NCBI RefSeq assembly: GCF_004343195.1
Contig: NZ_SMCR01000001.1
Span: 558,001 to 622,000, forward strand
Direction of reading: 5' to 3'
DNA from: Biostraticola tofi
Lineage (GTDB): Bacteria > Pseudomonadota > Gammaproteobacteria > Enterobacterales > Enterobacteriaceae
DNA length: 64,000 bases
Shown here: positions 51,589-60,972 of the stretch, in pieces
Layout of the letters: every line of letters begins with the position of its first letter
Numbering within the stretch: position 1 is the first letter of the stretch
The notes under the pieces: generated by a model
Database searches by the model: none
The model's input: only the letters and a program-made list of their open reading frames with translations
Told to the model about the DNA's origin: nothing
Made by a program: the position numbers and the translations under genes

Positions 51589-52148
51589 TCAATTGTCCTC
51601 AGGAATTTCATTGGATTACCTGCATATAAACTATTTGATTTCAAAGTACCTCGAACTACCGTATTAGCCCCAACAACTGTATGACAACCAACAATAGAAC
51701 CCTTAGTTATTACGCATCCAGCGCATACCCAAGTATCATTGTCGATAAATGTCTCTTTTTTAATATAGCCTTGGTTTCTAATTAGGTTATTCAAATCATT
51801 ATAACGATGATCGGAATCATAGATACATACATTTGGACCAAATAGACAGTTATCACCTATGTAAATATATTTATGACAAACTATATTAGTATTCGTGTTA
51901 AAAAAAACACCATTTCCGATTTCTAAATGCCCTCCGGAACTAACAATAGTCGTGTTTTCAGATATAAAAACTCTGTTAGATGAGCCTTTTATTGTAATTT
52001 TTCCATTATTGCGAATTTGAATTTTTACACCAGAAGAGATATATGTTCGAAACAGATTTAACTGCAGTGATCTCCTATATTTTAACTTAAGAAACAGACA
52101 CCTGCAAAATGACACAAAAAATCTCGGATGCAAATATTTTAATATCAT
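51585..52148 (-). CDS. hexapeptide-repeat acyltransferase (WcaF/Maa-like)
   Basis: A 187-residue left-handed beta-helix acyltransferase. Hexapeptide repeats run through residues about 60-165 (ITIKGSSNRVFISENTTIV, YIYIGDNCLFGPNVCIYD, VCAGCVITKGSIVGCHTVVGANTVV). SDHRYND holds the usual catalytic His. SLYAGNPMKFLR is the typical C-terminal segment of acetyltransferases of sugars. Together with the two membrane acyltransferases it points to a heavily O-acylated polymer. Four-base overlap with the next glycosyltransferase gene. Confidence 0.88.
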   Translation of the reverse strand: MILKYLHPRFFVSFCRCLFLKLKYRRSLQLNLFRTYISSGVKIQIRNNGKITIKGSSNRVFISENTTIVSSGGHLEIGNGVFFNTNTNIVCHKYIYIGDNCLFGPNVCIYDSDHRYNDLNNLIRNQGYIKKETFIDNDTWVCAGCVITKGSIVGCHTVVGANTVVRGTLKSNSLYAGNPMKFLRTIE

Positions 52149-52157
52149 AGTACTCTT

Positions 52158-53624
52158 CTATTTACTAAACAAAGTTTTTAAAATTCTTCGAGTATGAGGG
52201 GTACCTACTAGAATAATAAACCAGAAAGATAAAAATACTATTCCATCAACGATTAGTGTAATCAAATCATTTACGACCCTGAAATTAATCAAGGTTATAA
52301 AATTATATAACACTGCTCCTAATGTCATAATTATTGCTATTTTTGCTATTTGCGGCCAAATATTAATAGCAATCAGACAACCTAATAATAATACTAAACC
52401 GTATACCGTATAGCCCAAACCTAATGCATAAGCACCAATATGTTTATAGAAAATTATGTTTATAATGATATTTAGGCATAATCCAATGCTCATTATCATC
52501 ATCACATAATTATTTTTTAGCTGCGCGTTTAAAGCCTTTATATATACATATCCAATAGCTTGTGCCCATAAACCAAGTGACATACCAAACAATATGATGC
52601 TCGTTACATGGATAGACTCAGCATCAAATCTACCTCTAGCAAACAGCACAGTCACAATTTCAGTAGAATGGGTCCATATAAATGCAGATATTGGAAGTGA
52701 CACCATCAACATGATATTGAATACATTCACCATCTTAATTTTCATTTCTTTTTTTTGTACCCCCCCCCAACTCGCCAATCCAGCTAAAGCAACAGGTGCT
52801 GATACTATTAGGAGTAATGTTTCCGTTATAAACTTTGCATAATCAATTGCGGAAACAGCATTAATACTTATTAAGGTTGCTATTGCTCGTTCAACAGCAA
52901 TATTTCCTTGATAAATTACTGGAAGGAGAATTAATGGACGTAATGTCACCCAAAATTTTTTTATGACTTCCTTTAGAATTTTAAATTCATAATTTTGAGG
53001 AAATAACAGTAAATTAGCTTTAATACCTCTACATAAAACCCAAACAAAAAATAAAACATAGCTTAATGTAAATCCCCAAGCTAGATATAATGGATTGTGA
53101 AACCAATAAGCAAAAATCGCTCCGCATAGCATCCCTAAATTTTGTAAGGATGGTCTAACTGACATTGGAAAAAAATCATCATGGGCCATTTCAACATAAT
53201 TAATAAGAGCCGAAGTTAAATAAAAAGGAATACCAATGGCCATAATTATTAGCATTTCCGCTGCGAGTCTTTTTGTATTAACATCCAATCCAGGCGCTAT
53301 AATATTCAGCCATTTATCTACAAAAATATAACTGAAAAGTGTTAATACCAGGGAAAATATAATAAATAAAATTAGCATACCCCAAAAGAAAAGTTGCCCT
53401 TTGTTTATAGACTCTTTTTTAAACATCTTATACAAAGGGATAAAAGCAGTTAAACTATCACTAATCAAAAAGTTGACTGGAACTAACGTTCCAGTTTGGG
53501 CAACTCTATAAGCACCATTAATATAACCTGTACCAAATAACGCAGCAACAATAACCTCGCGCACTAATCCGAGGATTTTAGATAGCAAATTACCGCCTAT
53601 CAGAGATGCTATGGCTTTTCTCAA
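52158..53624 (-). CDS. MurJ/MVF-family lipid-linked oligosaccharide flippase (Wzx role)
   Basis: A 488-residue, 12-14-helix membrane protein of the MOP superfamily, MurJ-like branch. The N-terminal NLLSKILGLVREVIVAALFGTG is the MVF signature, and SLTAFIPLYKMFKK and EMAHDDFFPMSVRPSLQNLG follow as in MurJ. In this context it most likely flips the undecaprenyl-PP repeat unit, a role usually taken by PST-type Wzx proteins; MurJ-like flippases are also found in some EPS loci. Start is a TTG at 53624 with AAGGA well spaced, and no ATG fits. AT-rich. It stands in the middle of the glycosyltransferase genes. Confidence 0.82.
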   Translation of the reverse strand: MRKAIASLIGGNLLSKILGLVREVIVAALFGTGYINGAYRVAQTGTLVPVNFLISDSLTAFIPLYKMFKKESINKGQLFFWGMLILFIIFSLVLTLFSYIFVDKWLNIIAPGLDVNTKRLAAEMLIIMAIGIPFYLTSALINYVEMAHDDFFPMSVRPSLQNLGMLCGAIFAYWFHNPLYLAWGFTLSYVLFFVWVLCRGIKANLLLFPQNYEFKILKEVIKKFWVTLRPLILLPVIYQGNIAVERAIATLISINAVSAIDYAKFITETLLLIVSAPVALAGLASWGGVQKKEMKIKMVNVFNIMLMVSLPISAFIWTHSTEIVTVLFARGRFDAESIHVTSIILFGMSLGLWAQAIGYVYIKALNAQLKNNYVMMIMSIGLCLNIIINIIFYKHIGAYALGLGYTVYGLVLLLGCLIAINIWPQIAKIAIIMTLGAVLYNFITLINFRVVNDLITLIVDGIVFLSFWFIILVGTPHTRRILKTLFSK

Positions 53625-53640
53625 CTTGTTATCCTTTAAA

Positions 53641-54789
53641 TCAGTCTAATAATTTTTTATATTTTTTACCTGAATAAGTTAATGTGAATTCTTCAGGAAT
53701 ATAAGATTGTCGATCAGCGATATCAGTACTTAAAAGACGATTGAGAATACCAACATTAGATTCATTATTTATTTGGTCGACTAGGTAAATGTGCTCGGAG
53801 GAAAAGAGATTAACGTGCTTGGATAGCAGTATTGGTACACCCACAGATGCTGCTTCCAAAGTATTTAATGGTAGCCCTTCAATTCTATTGGTAAGAAATA
53901 TAAAGGCATGCGATATAGATAAAAAGTCAGCTAATTCTTGATGCGTTAAGGAACCTAAAAATGTCACCTTATCTTTTAATTTTAATTCATCACACAACTT
54001 CAGCAATCGCTCTTTATCAGGACCATCGCCAGCTATATAATAGTGACAATTCTCTTTAGGACTAATTTCATTGAATAATCTTATGCCATTTTCCACACCT
54101 TTTTGAGGATGTAATCGGCATGCTGTTAATAGTACTTTAGTATTCTCATGAATATTATACTTTTGACGAATATCTACTAAATTCTTATTTTTACTATTAA
54201 ACAAGTCACTATCTATTCCGTTACTGATGAGTTTTACATTATCACTTGATACAAATTTACTGTAAGGCTTGCTTATTAAGTCTTTGTAGACACCTTCTCC
54301 AATAGCAATAACACTATCAAATTTAGGATAATTTACGAAATCCTTTAAGAACCAATACAAATTCTTTGGAGAAGTAAGTATACTTTTTAAAGTTCGAGTT
54401 TTGATTTTCGAATTGAACTCACCCAGCGCGGTGCCATGTACTTGGATTACAAATTTTATCTTATTATCTTTTAAGGGCAATAATCCATACGCTCCAGTGC
54501 TTACGCTAAGAACGGTCTTGCATGATTGTTGATGATTTCTCTGAAAGTAATCTCTAGATTTTAACCACCATTTGCTCGAATATTTTCCAGACTTTACATT
54601 TTCAATAAAATATACATCAATACCATCTATCTTATGTAGCCCCTTATAGCGACCTGTGTGTGTGGTAATTACCTTAACTTTACATTCTTGTAAATGCAAA
54701 GATTTTGCAACATCCCATGCTACAACTTCCATCCCCCCTAATCCGTGCATTGGGAGAGATCTACTTATAATGACTATTTCGTCACGCAT
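53641..54789 (-). CDS. GT4 glycosyltransferase
   Basis: A 382-residue GT4 glycosyltransferase. LPMHGLGGMEVVAWDVAKSL at the N-terminus is the glycine loop of GT-B enzymes. The donor domain has LLTACRLHPQKGVENGIRLF, YYIAGDGPDKERLL, and the EX7E motif EGLPLNTLE followed by AASVGVPILLS. The polymer repeat unit needs several such enzymes, and this is the transferase nearest the polymerase gene. Donor unknown. AT-rich. Confidence 0.85.
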   Translation of the reverse strand: MRDEIVIISRSLPMHGLGGMEVVAWDVAKSLHLQECKVKVITTHTGRYKGLHKIDGIDVYFIENVKSGKYSSKWWLKSRDYFQRNHQQSCKTVLSVSTGAYGLLPLKDNKIKFVIQVHGTALGEFNSKIKTRTLKSILTSPKNLYWFLKDFVNYPKFDSVIAIGEGVYKDLISKPYSKFVSSDNVKLISNGIDSDLFNSKNKNLVDIRQKYNIHENTKVLLTACRLHPQKGVENGIRLFNEISPKENCHYYIAGDGPDKERLLKLCDELKLKDKVTFLGSLTHQELADFLSISHAFIFLTNRIEGLPLNTLEAASVGVPILLSKHVNLFSSEHIYLVDQINNESNVGILNRLLSTDIADRQSYIPEEFTLTYSGKKYKKLLD

Positions 54790-54823
54790 ATGAATCTCAT
54801 TTATAATTCAAATGAAAGATGAG

Positions 54824-56101
54824 CTAAATTTTTATTCGTATCCGGCTCACTGAATAGACTATTAAAGATGACATCATTCCAAGTATAATCATGGGCGCAA
54901 CTGCACCAAATGATCCTCTAAATATTATAAATGAAAATGCTGCCAACCACATGCCAACAAAGTAATAATATGAAATATTACCAGCTCTTAAGAATGAGTC
55001 CGCTTTTCCGGCTAACAACCCTGTAACAAACCCACCTATAATTACACCTACTAAGTCAGCGGTATAATAAAACTCTCCAACAAGTGGTGCACTTAAATTT
55101 GTATACACATAACCCATATGTTCAGCAGATAGGACGCCTAGATTAGTGGGTTTATCCGTCCATAAGGATCGAGGAACGAAAAATGATACTCCACCAAGAA
55201 AATTCATACCCCAAGAATATCCAACATCATTTACATAACGTAGTATATTTACAAGTTGCTGGAATGAATCAAAATCTACCCCTTGTACAATATATTGCGC
55301 TAACTCGTAAGTTCTGTACTTTCCACTATCCTCGCCCAAATGTTTTGTTAATGGGAAAAGGACATATAGTAAAGTTGGTGATAATACAAAAAGTGCTAGA
55401 TAAGATTTTCGACTTATCATCTTCCCTATAATAGTCGCTATAACAATCGCCATGCTTAAAAAATGAAATCTTGGGCTCGATAATGGATTATTTATAATGA
55501 AATTTATGCTTATAACAATGAAAAAAACGACTAAAGCTATCGTCCCAAATTTTCTATTTTTGTCTCTATTTATCCAAAAGCAGAAATAGACCACAAATAC
55601 ACCAAATGCTGTGAATTTAGACAAGGCGTAAACCATAGGCAAAAATGAATTTGTGTCCATTATTTCACCTACGAAAGATCGGCCCATAAAGAATGAACCA
55701 ATACCGGTTATACCTATGAAGATTATCGCTGGCATCAATAATAATAATGATACGATATTAGTTTTTAAATCTATTCTTACATTTTTGATGGCGATCTGCT
55801 TCGCAGTTATTAACCTTTTGTACCCAAATATATAACCAACAAACAATGTCATGCAAAATAGAGCGGTAATTAAATTTACAGATACTATCTCCTGGCTCTT
55901 AGGGAAAAACGGCCATGGATAGATGTTGTTAATATATTCGAGGTATGACGGGAATGAAAAAAACCAAACTATATATATAACCCATTGCACATAGAATATA
56001 CCAATAGTGTTGCGGCACATCAGATATGAAAAAGAAATTATTGTTATCGAAATTAATAAAATCGTAGATAATTCAACCATTCCATTATCTCTTTTAGTCA
56101 T
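54824..56101 (-). CDS. oligosaccharide repeat-unit polymerase (Wzy role)
   Basis: A 425-residue integral membrane protein with about 12 helices and one large periplasmic loop (residues about 260-345) carrying NFLGGVSFFVPRSLWTDKPTN and FYYTADLVGVIIGGFVTGLL. This is the pattern of EPS/O-antigen repeat polymerases. It polymerises flipped repeat units on the periplasmic side. The start is uncertain: ATG at 56101 or at 56080, both in frame, with only weak ribosome sites. Polymerases are poorly conserved, so the call rests on topology, the loop motif and context. Confidence 0.75.
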   Translation of the reverse strand: MTKRDNGMVELSTILLISITIISFSYLMCRNTIGIFYVQWVIYIVWFFSFPSYLEYINNIYPWPFFPKSQEIVSVNLITALFCMTLFVGYIFGYKRLITAKQIAIKNVRIDLKTNIVSLLLLMPAIIFIGITGIGSFFMGRSFVGEIMDTNSFLPMVYALSKFTAFGVFVVYFCFWINRDKNRKFGTIALVVFFIVISINFIINNPLSSPRFHFLSMAIVIATIIGKMISRKSYLALFVLSPTLLYVLFPLTKHLGEDSGKYRTYELAQYIVQGVDFDSFQQLVNILRYVNDVGYSWGMNFLGGVSFFVPRSLWTDKPTNLGVLSAEHMGYVYTNLSAPLVGEFYYTADLVGVIIGGFVTGLLAGKADSFLRAGNISYYYFVGMWLAAFSFIIFRGSFGAVAPMIILGMMSSLIVYSVSRIRIKI

Positions 56102-56167
56102 CCTGCTAAGTCAAGGAAGAACTTAGCAGGTTAATTTATTACAAATGCTTCCTAAAGGATGGTTGGC

Positions 56168-58351
56168 TTATTTTTTCTCATAGCTATAGTACTGATGTCC
56201 ATAACTATAATAATTTGATGCTTTTTTCACCATGCCGTTTATAATGCAACCATTTATTTCAATTCCATTCTGATTAAAGCGCTTATAGCAGAGCTCAATT
56301 TCTTTAATAGTGTTAATTTCAAATCCTGCAACTAAAAATGTAGTTCCAGCATTTTTTCCAATAATAGCCGCATCTGTAACAGCTAAAATTGGTGGTGTAT
56401 CTATCAAAACCATATCATATTTGCTCGATGCCCAGTCCAATAATGTTTGGAACCTATCATGCATTAATAATTCAGCTGGATTAGGTGCAATATCACCCCT
56501 TGCAATGTAATGTAAATCATTAACGCTTGTTACCGATACAATATCATCAATAGCTAATTGTCCTGATAAATAATTTGACAAGCCTTTGGAGGCATCATTA
56601 TCGCCAAACACTTTATGAATATATCCTCGGCGTATGTCTCCATCTATGACTAAAATATTTTTTCCAGATTGAGCTATAACAGCTGCTAGATTCAAGCTTA
56701 CGAACGTTTTACCAATCGTTGGACTCACACCAGTGATCATCAAAACATTATTTTTGGCTTCTAGCATAGCAAAATGCAAGCTCGTTCTTAGGCTGCGTAT
56801 CGCTTCTATTGCGAGGTCAGATGGATTAGTGTCAGCTAATAAAGTTTTTGTTGTTATAAAACGTTTTCCACTTTTCCTATTTTCACCGATAGTCTGGTCT
56901 TGCTTCCGTTGCCAATCCGAGATGGGGATACTTGCGTATACGTTTATACCCATCTCTTCTAAATCCGTAGCATTCTCGATACCTTTATGGAAAATAACTT
57001 TGATTGTCACATAGCATATTGATAAGAAGGCGCCTAATATTGTCATTACCAATACTATTAAAATTTTGTTTGGTTCAACTGGCTTAGGTTGAGTTATTGG
57101 TTCATCAACAATTCTGACGTTACCTACCGTACTGGCTTTAGTAATATTCAATTCTTGTTGTTTACTTAATAACTGCATGTAAACTTCTTGATTAGCCTGT
57201 ACGTCTCTAGTAAGACTCAAAATCTCTTGTTGAGTTTTAGGCATTGATGATATTTTTTTATTAAGTTTCACCTTTTCTTCAAGAAGAGTATCTCGTTTTT
57301 CTAATAGTGACCGGTATGCAGGGTGGTCTTTGGTGTACAATTTAGAAATTTCAGCTTCTTTAAATGTTAATTCATTCAGCTGAGTATCAATAGCTACCAT
57401 CGTTTCTAATGCAGATTTAGCTTCTAGTGAAAGATCTACCGAATCGCTTTGTTGACGGTATATATTCAAAGCATTTTCAGCTATATCGAGTTTAGAACGA
57501 ATTGATGGTAGTTGTTCTTTTAAAAACTCAAGGCTTTTAGCAGCTTCCGCTGATTTCCTCTCAATATTTTGCTCAAGGTAATTCCGTGCAATACTCTTTA
57601 AGGATTCTTTGACATTCAGCGGATCTTCACCCAATAAAGTTAAAAGTAAAACACCAGTATCTTTACCTTTATCAGAAACATTCAATCGATTGGATAGATT
57701 ATTTATTGCCTGTATTTCACTAATTTTTTGTATTTTGAATTTCGTGCCTTCTTTAGCTTTGATGTGCTTTATTTTTAATGATATCCCGTTTTCATTTATA
57801 GCTTGACCAACTTCACCCGGAATATTAATGCCATCCGCAGATTCAATGACAAATTTATTTTCACCTAATACTGTCAATATGAATTTACTTTCATAATATG
57901 ATTCGGGGACATCAAAATATTCGAAATTTAGCTTCGCATTTTGATTATTCCCCGTAATTCTTGCTACTCCTGCTCCAATTAATGGAATGTATTTTTCTTC
58001 AGAAAGAATATCTAGGCCCAATTGTTCTACAGTTTTACCCAAAATCATTCTAGAGCGTATAAGTTCAATCTCAGCAGCAGACGCGGGCTGACTTGTAGGA
58101 AGTATTTGAGAAATATCATTTAGCAAAGAATTGCCAACATTTTGTTCAACCTGAACTAATGCATCTGCACGATATATCGGCGTAGCAAGTAAGGAATAGG
58201 CAACACTAAGTGCACAAAACAAAACAGTCACAGCTATTACTAGCCACCGGTTATCTACTACTGCACCAGCCAATCTAGTAAACTCCAGCTCAGTTCCTTT
58301 TTGGTCATCATAATTGTTACTTACTGATTTATCGGTCATTATTTTGCCCAT
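56168..58351 (-). CDS. wzc: tyrosine autokinase / polysaccharide co-polymerase Wzc
   Basis: A 727-residue inner-membrane PCP-2a protein. The N-terminal Wzz domain with membrane segment near residue 35 is followed by a long periplasmic coiled region and a second membrane segment (LIVLVMTILGAFLSICYV, about 430). The cytoplasmic BY-kinase domain has Walker A GVSPTIGKTF, A' ILVIDGDIRRG and B DMVLIDTPP. The tail is Tyr-rich (residues about 713-725 contain four to five Tyr), the autophosphorylation cluster. Wzc controls chain length and export with Wza, and its cycle needs a phosphatase, normally Wzb, whose gene upstream is frameshifted. Start: ATG at 58351, or four codons later at 58339, which gives the N-terminus more like E. 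coli. Confidence 0.95.
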   Translation of the reverse strand: MGKIMTDKSVSNNYDDQKGTELEFTRLAGAVVDNRWLVIAVTVLFCALSVAYSLLATPIYRADALVQVEQNVGNSLLNDISQILPTSQPASAAEIELIRSRMILGKTVEQLGLDILSEEKYIPLIGAGVARITGNNQNAKLNFEYFDVPESYYESKFILTVLGENKFVIESADGINIPGEVGQAINENGISLKIKHIKAKEGTKFKIQKISEIQAINNLSNRLNVSDKGKDTGVLLLTLLGEDPLNVKESLKSIARNYLEQNIERKSAEAAKSLEFLKEQLPSIRSKLDIAENALNIYRQQSDSVDLSLEAKSALETMVAIDTQLNELTFKEAEISKLYTKDHPAYRSLLEKRDTLLEEKVKLNKKISSMPKTQQEILSLTRDVQANQEVYMQLLSKQQELNITKASTVGNVRIVDEPITQPKPVEPNKILIVLVMTILGAFLSICYVTIKVIFHKGIENATDLEEMGINVYASIPISDWQRKQDQTIGENRKSGKRFITTKTLLADTNPSDLAIEAIRSLRTSLHFAMLEAKNNVLMITGVSPTIGKTFVSLNLAAVIAQSGKNILVIDGDIRRGYIHKVFGDNDASKGLSNYLSGQLAIDDIVSVTSVNDLHYIARGDIAPNPAELLMHDRFQTLLDWASSKYDMVLIDTPPILAVTDAAIIGKNAGTTFLVAGFEINTIKEIELCYKRFNQNGIEINGCIINGMVKKASNYYSYGHQYYSYEKK

Positions 58352-58354
58352 TCA

Positions 58355-58785
58355 TCATTTCAGTTTGTCAGCCCATAGCTTCGTTGAATTATTAAGCTTA
58401 TGATTTACTAATTCAAATACTTCATTACTACGACGGTAAGGGTCAGAAATTTCAGAGTTACTGAGCCATTTCCCTCTTAGCATTGTCTTGCCCTCGCTTC
58501 AGGGACAAAACGGCATACAGCTTTTATGTGGGTATTTTCCATAACTAATATCATGTCAAAAGAACGACACATTTCACTGGTCAACTGTTTTGCAACATGT
58601 CCTTCAAAAGACGATCCGTTGCGTAGAGCGATATTGAGAGCATTTGAATCAGCACTTGTGCCTACCAGGGCTGAAAGACCAGCCAAATCTATTTTCTTAT
58701 GCGGTAACAATTGTTTAAGTTGTCGTTCTGCAGGCGGAGATCGACAAATATTACCCACACATACTACTAAAATAGAGTCAAACAT
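58355..58785 (-). pseudogene. wzb: wzb low-molecular-weight tyrosine phosphatase, frameshifted
   Basis: The first 98 or so codons (from the ATG at 58785) are a normal Wzb N-terminus with the catalytic loop CVGNICRS near residue 9-16. At the triple G (minus strand) at 58491-58493 the reading frame shifts and hits TGC-TAA, giving 102 residues. The rest of a normal Wzb, including ISDPYRRS with the general-acid Asp, continues in another frame to a TGA at 58355-58357. Adding one G would restore about 143 codons, the usual family length (147 in E. coli). The Pro-Pro in RSPPAER is also unusual, where relatives have Thr or similar. So this is a recent pseudogene, a slippage event, or a sequencing error. 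It overlaps no other gene. Confidence 0.85.
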
Positions 58786-58786
58786 T

Positions 58787-59926
58787 TCAATTCCATTGTC
58801 TTATGTAACGTGTAGTTTCCGTAAGGTCGTGAATACCTGATATTGTTGGTATTAACTGGCTTATCACTCTATTCCAGCGCACAACTGGTGCAGTTGTAAC
58901 ATACACGATATCATAAGGTTGCAATTGGAATTCAGTGCCCATTACCAAGGAGGACGCATCAGAGGCATCAAGTTGATAAATATTTGCTAGTTTTCCATCT
59001 TGTGCACTACGAACTGATCTAATAACAAATATCCCAGTGGTATCTGATGCCGACTGATTTACACCTTCAGCATTTCCTAAGGCTTCAGTTAAAGTCATAC
59101 CACTTCTATCCATACGTAAAGTCGTTTGTTTTGTAACTTCTCCCATTACAAAAATTTTCAGATCATCATTTCTTGGAATAAATAATATATCACCTGGATA
59201 TAATAAACGGTTTTGCTTCAAATCTCCTTTTTGCATAAGTGCTTGTAAAGATATGAGTGTATCTTTGCCTTGATGGGTTAACACAACATTGCGCCAATCG
59301 GCATTTTCTGTTAATCCCCCTCCAGCATTTATCGCATCAAGTATGGTCAATGGCACGTTGGTTATTGGTTGCTGGCCAGATTTTGCAATCTCTCCTGAAA
59401 TGTACGCTTTTTGTGATCTGAAAGAAGCTACATTCACATCAACTTGTGGGCTTTCGATGTATTGAGCTAATCTCGATGCTATCTCACGCCGGATTTCACT
59501 AACGGTGCGACTCACAACTTTTACATTTCCTATATAAGGATAGTAAATAGTTCCATCAGCTTGCACCCAACTACCCGTATCGCTTGCACTTCGGTATTGG
59601 CCTGCTGGCGTGGTAAGTTCTGGGTGATCCCAAACAGTGATATTGAGAACATCGCCAACTCCTACGCGGTACTGGTAGTTACTCAGTTCTTGTTCAAGCT
59701 CCAAATTCCCTCGTGAAATCACAGGTTTAACTCTCATTGAGTCCACAAGTCTAGGAGTTAAAGGGAAAACATTGACATATTTGCTTATATCAAAATTAGC
59801 ATCTTCTTGTTTAATAACATTTTTCCCACTGTTAGACATATTAGAGCCAGGAAAAACTGTACAACCACTTAGTAATGCTATAGATACGCAAAAGGGTATC
59901 AATTGTAATTTTTTGTTAATCATCAT
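58787..59926 (-). CDS. wza: outer-membrane polysaccharide export lipoprotein Wza
   Basis: A 379-residue OPX-family lipoprotein that forms the octameric outer-membrane exit channel for group 1 capsule or colanic-like EPS. The lipobox LLSGC lies near residues 18-22. Poly_export domain: [25 protein letters not shown] repeats: [30 protein letters not shown] (in part) and [15 protein letters not shown]. The final amphipathic helix is [19 protein letters not shown]. Two Met codons open the frame (59926 and 59923). First gene of the locus, 460 bp downstream of JUMPstart. Confidence 0.95.
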   Translation of the reverse strand: MMINKKLQLIPFCVSIALLSGCTVFPGSNMSNSGKNVIKQEDANFDISKYVNVFPLTPRLVDSMRVKPVISRGNLELEQELSNYQYRVGVGDVLNITVWDHPELTTPAGQYRSASDTGSWVQADGTIYYPYIGNVKVVSRTVSEIRREIASRLAQYIESPQVDVNVASFRSQKAYISGEIAKSGQQPITNVPLTILDAINAGGGLTENADWRNVVLTHQGKDTLISLQALMQKGDLKQNRLLYPGDILFIPRNDDLKIFVMGEVTKQTTLRMDRSGMTLTEALGNAEGVNQSASDTTGIFVIRSVRSAQDGKLANIYQLDASDASSLVMGTEFQLQPYDIVYVTTAPVVRWNRVISQLIPTISGIHDLTETTRYIRQWN

Positions 59927-60131
59927 CGATTGTCATCACTATCGCTAATTTAAGATAAAAGCTCTTTATGTCTCGTCAAACTCAACTTTTTCACATTTAA
60001 CATTCAGGCAATTCGTAACCGCGGCCATATCTTAAACACGGCTTTTGGATTGGTTACTTTCGGCTCATTTTTCATTATCCAACTCATTGTGAGTACATAT
60101 ACTATAAAAGATAATGACTAAGTTATCAGCT
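59927..60131. promoter_or_regulatory. leader of wza, region between candidate RcsAB box and start codon
   Basis: A 205-bp AT-rich leader with no ORF. It may include a promoter that fires leftward after the candidate RcsAB box. GATAAT-type -10 (minus strand, about 60076-60081) without a good -35 would fit an activator-dependent promoter. Confidence 0.3.
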
Positions 60132-60145
60132 TGGAAATATTCTTC
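60132..60145 (-). promoter_or_regulatory. candidate RcsAB box upstream of wza
   Basis: Read on the minus strand GAAGAATATTTCCA matches the known RcsA-RcsB consensus TRVGAAWAWTSYGA at 11 of 14 positions, including the AAGAATATT core. It lies about 205 bp upstream of wza. RcsAB activates colanic acid and amylovoran operons, so the site fits the gene content. Confidence 0.5.
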
Positions 60146-60281
60146 CAAATCAGTGAATTATGAATACTTTAAATGACTCAAATTTTTTTTGGCTATCACA
60201 AGGTATAATTAAATTCAGTCTGGCAATATAATTGTGTAAATTTCGTACAGATGGTTGATTTTTGCACTCTTGCAGTGGGAA

Positions 60282-60301
60282 CTTAGCAAAGCTCTGCTAA
60301 G
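60282..60301. other. short hairpin in the wza leader
   Basis: CTTAGCA and TGCTAAG form a 7-bp stem with a six-base loop between JUMPstart and wza. There is no T-tract on the minus strand, so it is not an obvious terminator; it might serve as a pause or anti-termination target. Confidence 0.35.
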
Positions 60302-60385
60302 GGGGTTTTGATACCCAGGGCTAGGGGTTTATTCACGAATTCCACACGGTTTTTATTTAAAAAGCAGTTTAAAATCACTCTTGCC

Positions 60386-60433
60386 CACGCTACCGCCCTT
60401 GGCTTGCAGATATCATTGCAACCAAAGCTACTG
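60386..60433 (-). promoter_or_regulatory. JUMPstart element with ops (RfaH) site
   Basis: Minus strand reads CAGTAGCTTTGG ... CAAGCCAAG ... GGCGGTAGCGTG over 60433 to 60386. The last twelve bases are an exact ops sequence, where RNA polymerase pauses and recruits RfaH, allowing transcription through long, AT-rich polysaccharide operons. The upstream part matches the JUMPstart consensus seen before O-antigen, capsule and colanic acid loci. Confidence 0.92.
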
Positions 60434-60571
60434 TTATCGAGAGTTCTGTTGGTAGTTGTTAACAAGCCCCATGTAAGCTTTTCATGTTAAGCAACTCTCA
60501 AAATCATTTTTTTTGCGCGCCTCAGAAAAGAAAAAATCTGCAAGAGATTCAATATGTGCTAGTTCGTTGTT

Positions 60572-60599
60572 ATACTAATTATTAATTAAGTCTTTACAA
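60572..60599 (-). promoter_or_regulatory. candidate promoter upstream of JUMPstart
   Basis: Minus-strand TTGTAA (60599-60594) and TAGTAT (60577-60572) are 16 bp apart, or TATAAC (60574-60569) at 19 bp. It lies 140 bp ahead of JUMPstart, a suitable distance for the leader that holds ops. Weak hexamers; prediction only. Confidence 0.3.
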
Positions 60600-60972
60600 G
60601 TTTTGCATGTGAACATGCTGATGTTTTAGGAAAAAGACTAGTCATGACGCTTATCGAACACGATAATGCAACTTGTTTTTAGGAAAAATTATTCTCATTT
60701 AAAACTATATTTATGTAGTTTACACACAGTATACATAACCATAACTATCTGAATTACAACACTTTTACTGGACCCACTTGGCTTTAGCATCCGCAAACGA
60801 TCAGACCAATTACATCAATCTCAAGATCTATTAGTCTTCGTTGAACCGAAGATATAATAGCTAGCCCGGTTCTGCTGGATATGCTTCACTTTTACTGTTT
60901 TCTTGAATTCCCTCCCCAGATCTCCCATCATTCCCCCCACAAGCACACATTCATACAAGGTCAATAATTAGC
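60600..60972. other. AT-rich divergent promoter region between wza and yegH
   Basis: No ORF of note. It separates the leftward EPS transcript from the rightward yegH gene. The last 100 bp before yegH regain normal composition. I see no further defined element. Confidence 0.4.

Noticed and set aside
60283-60465. 60-codon minus-strand ORF over JUMPstart
   Set aside because: It overlaps the well-matched JUMPstart/ops regulatory element and has no family resemblance.
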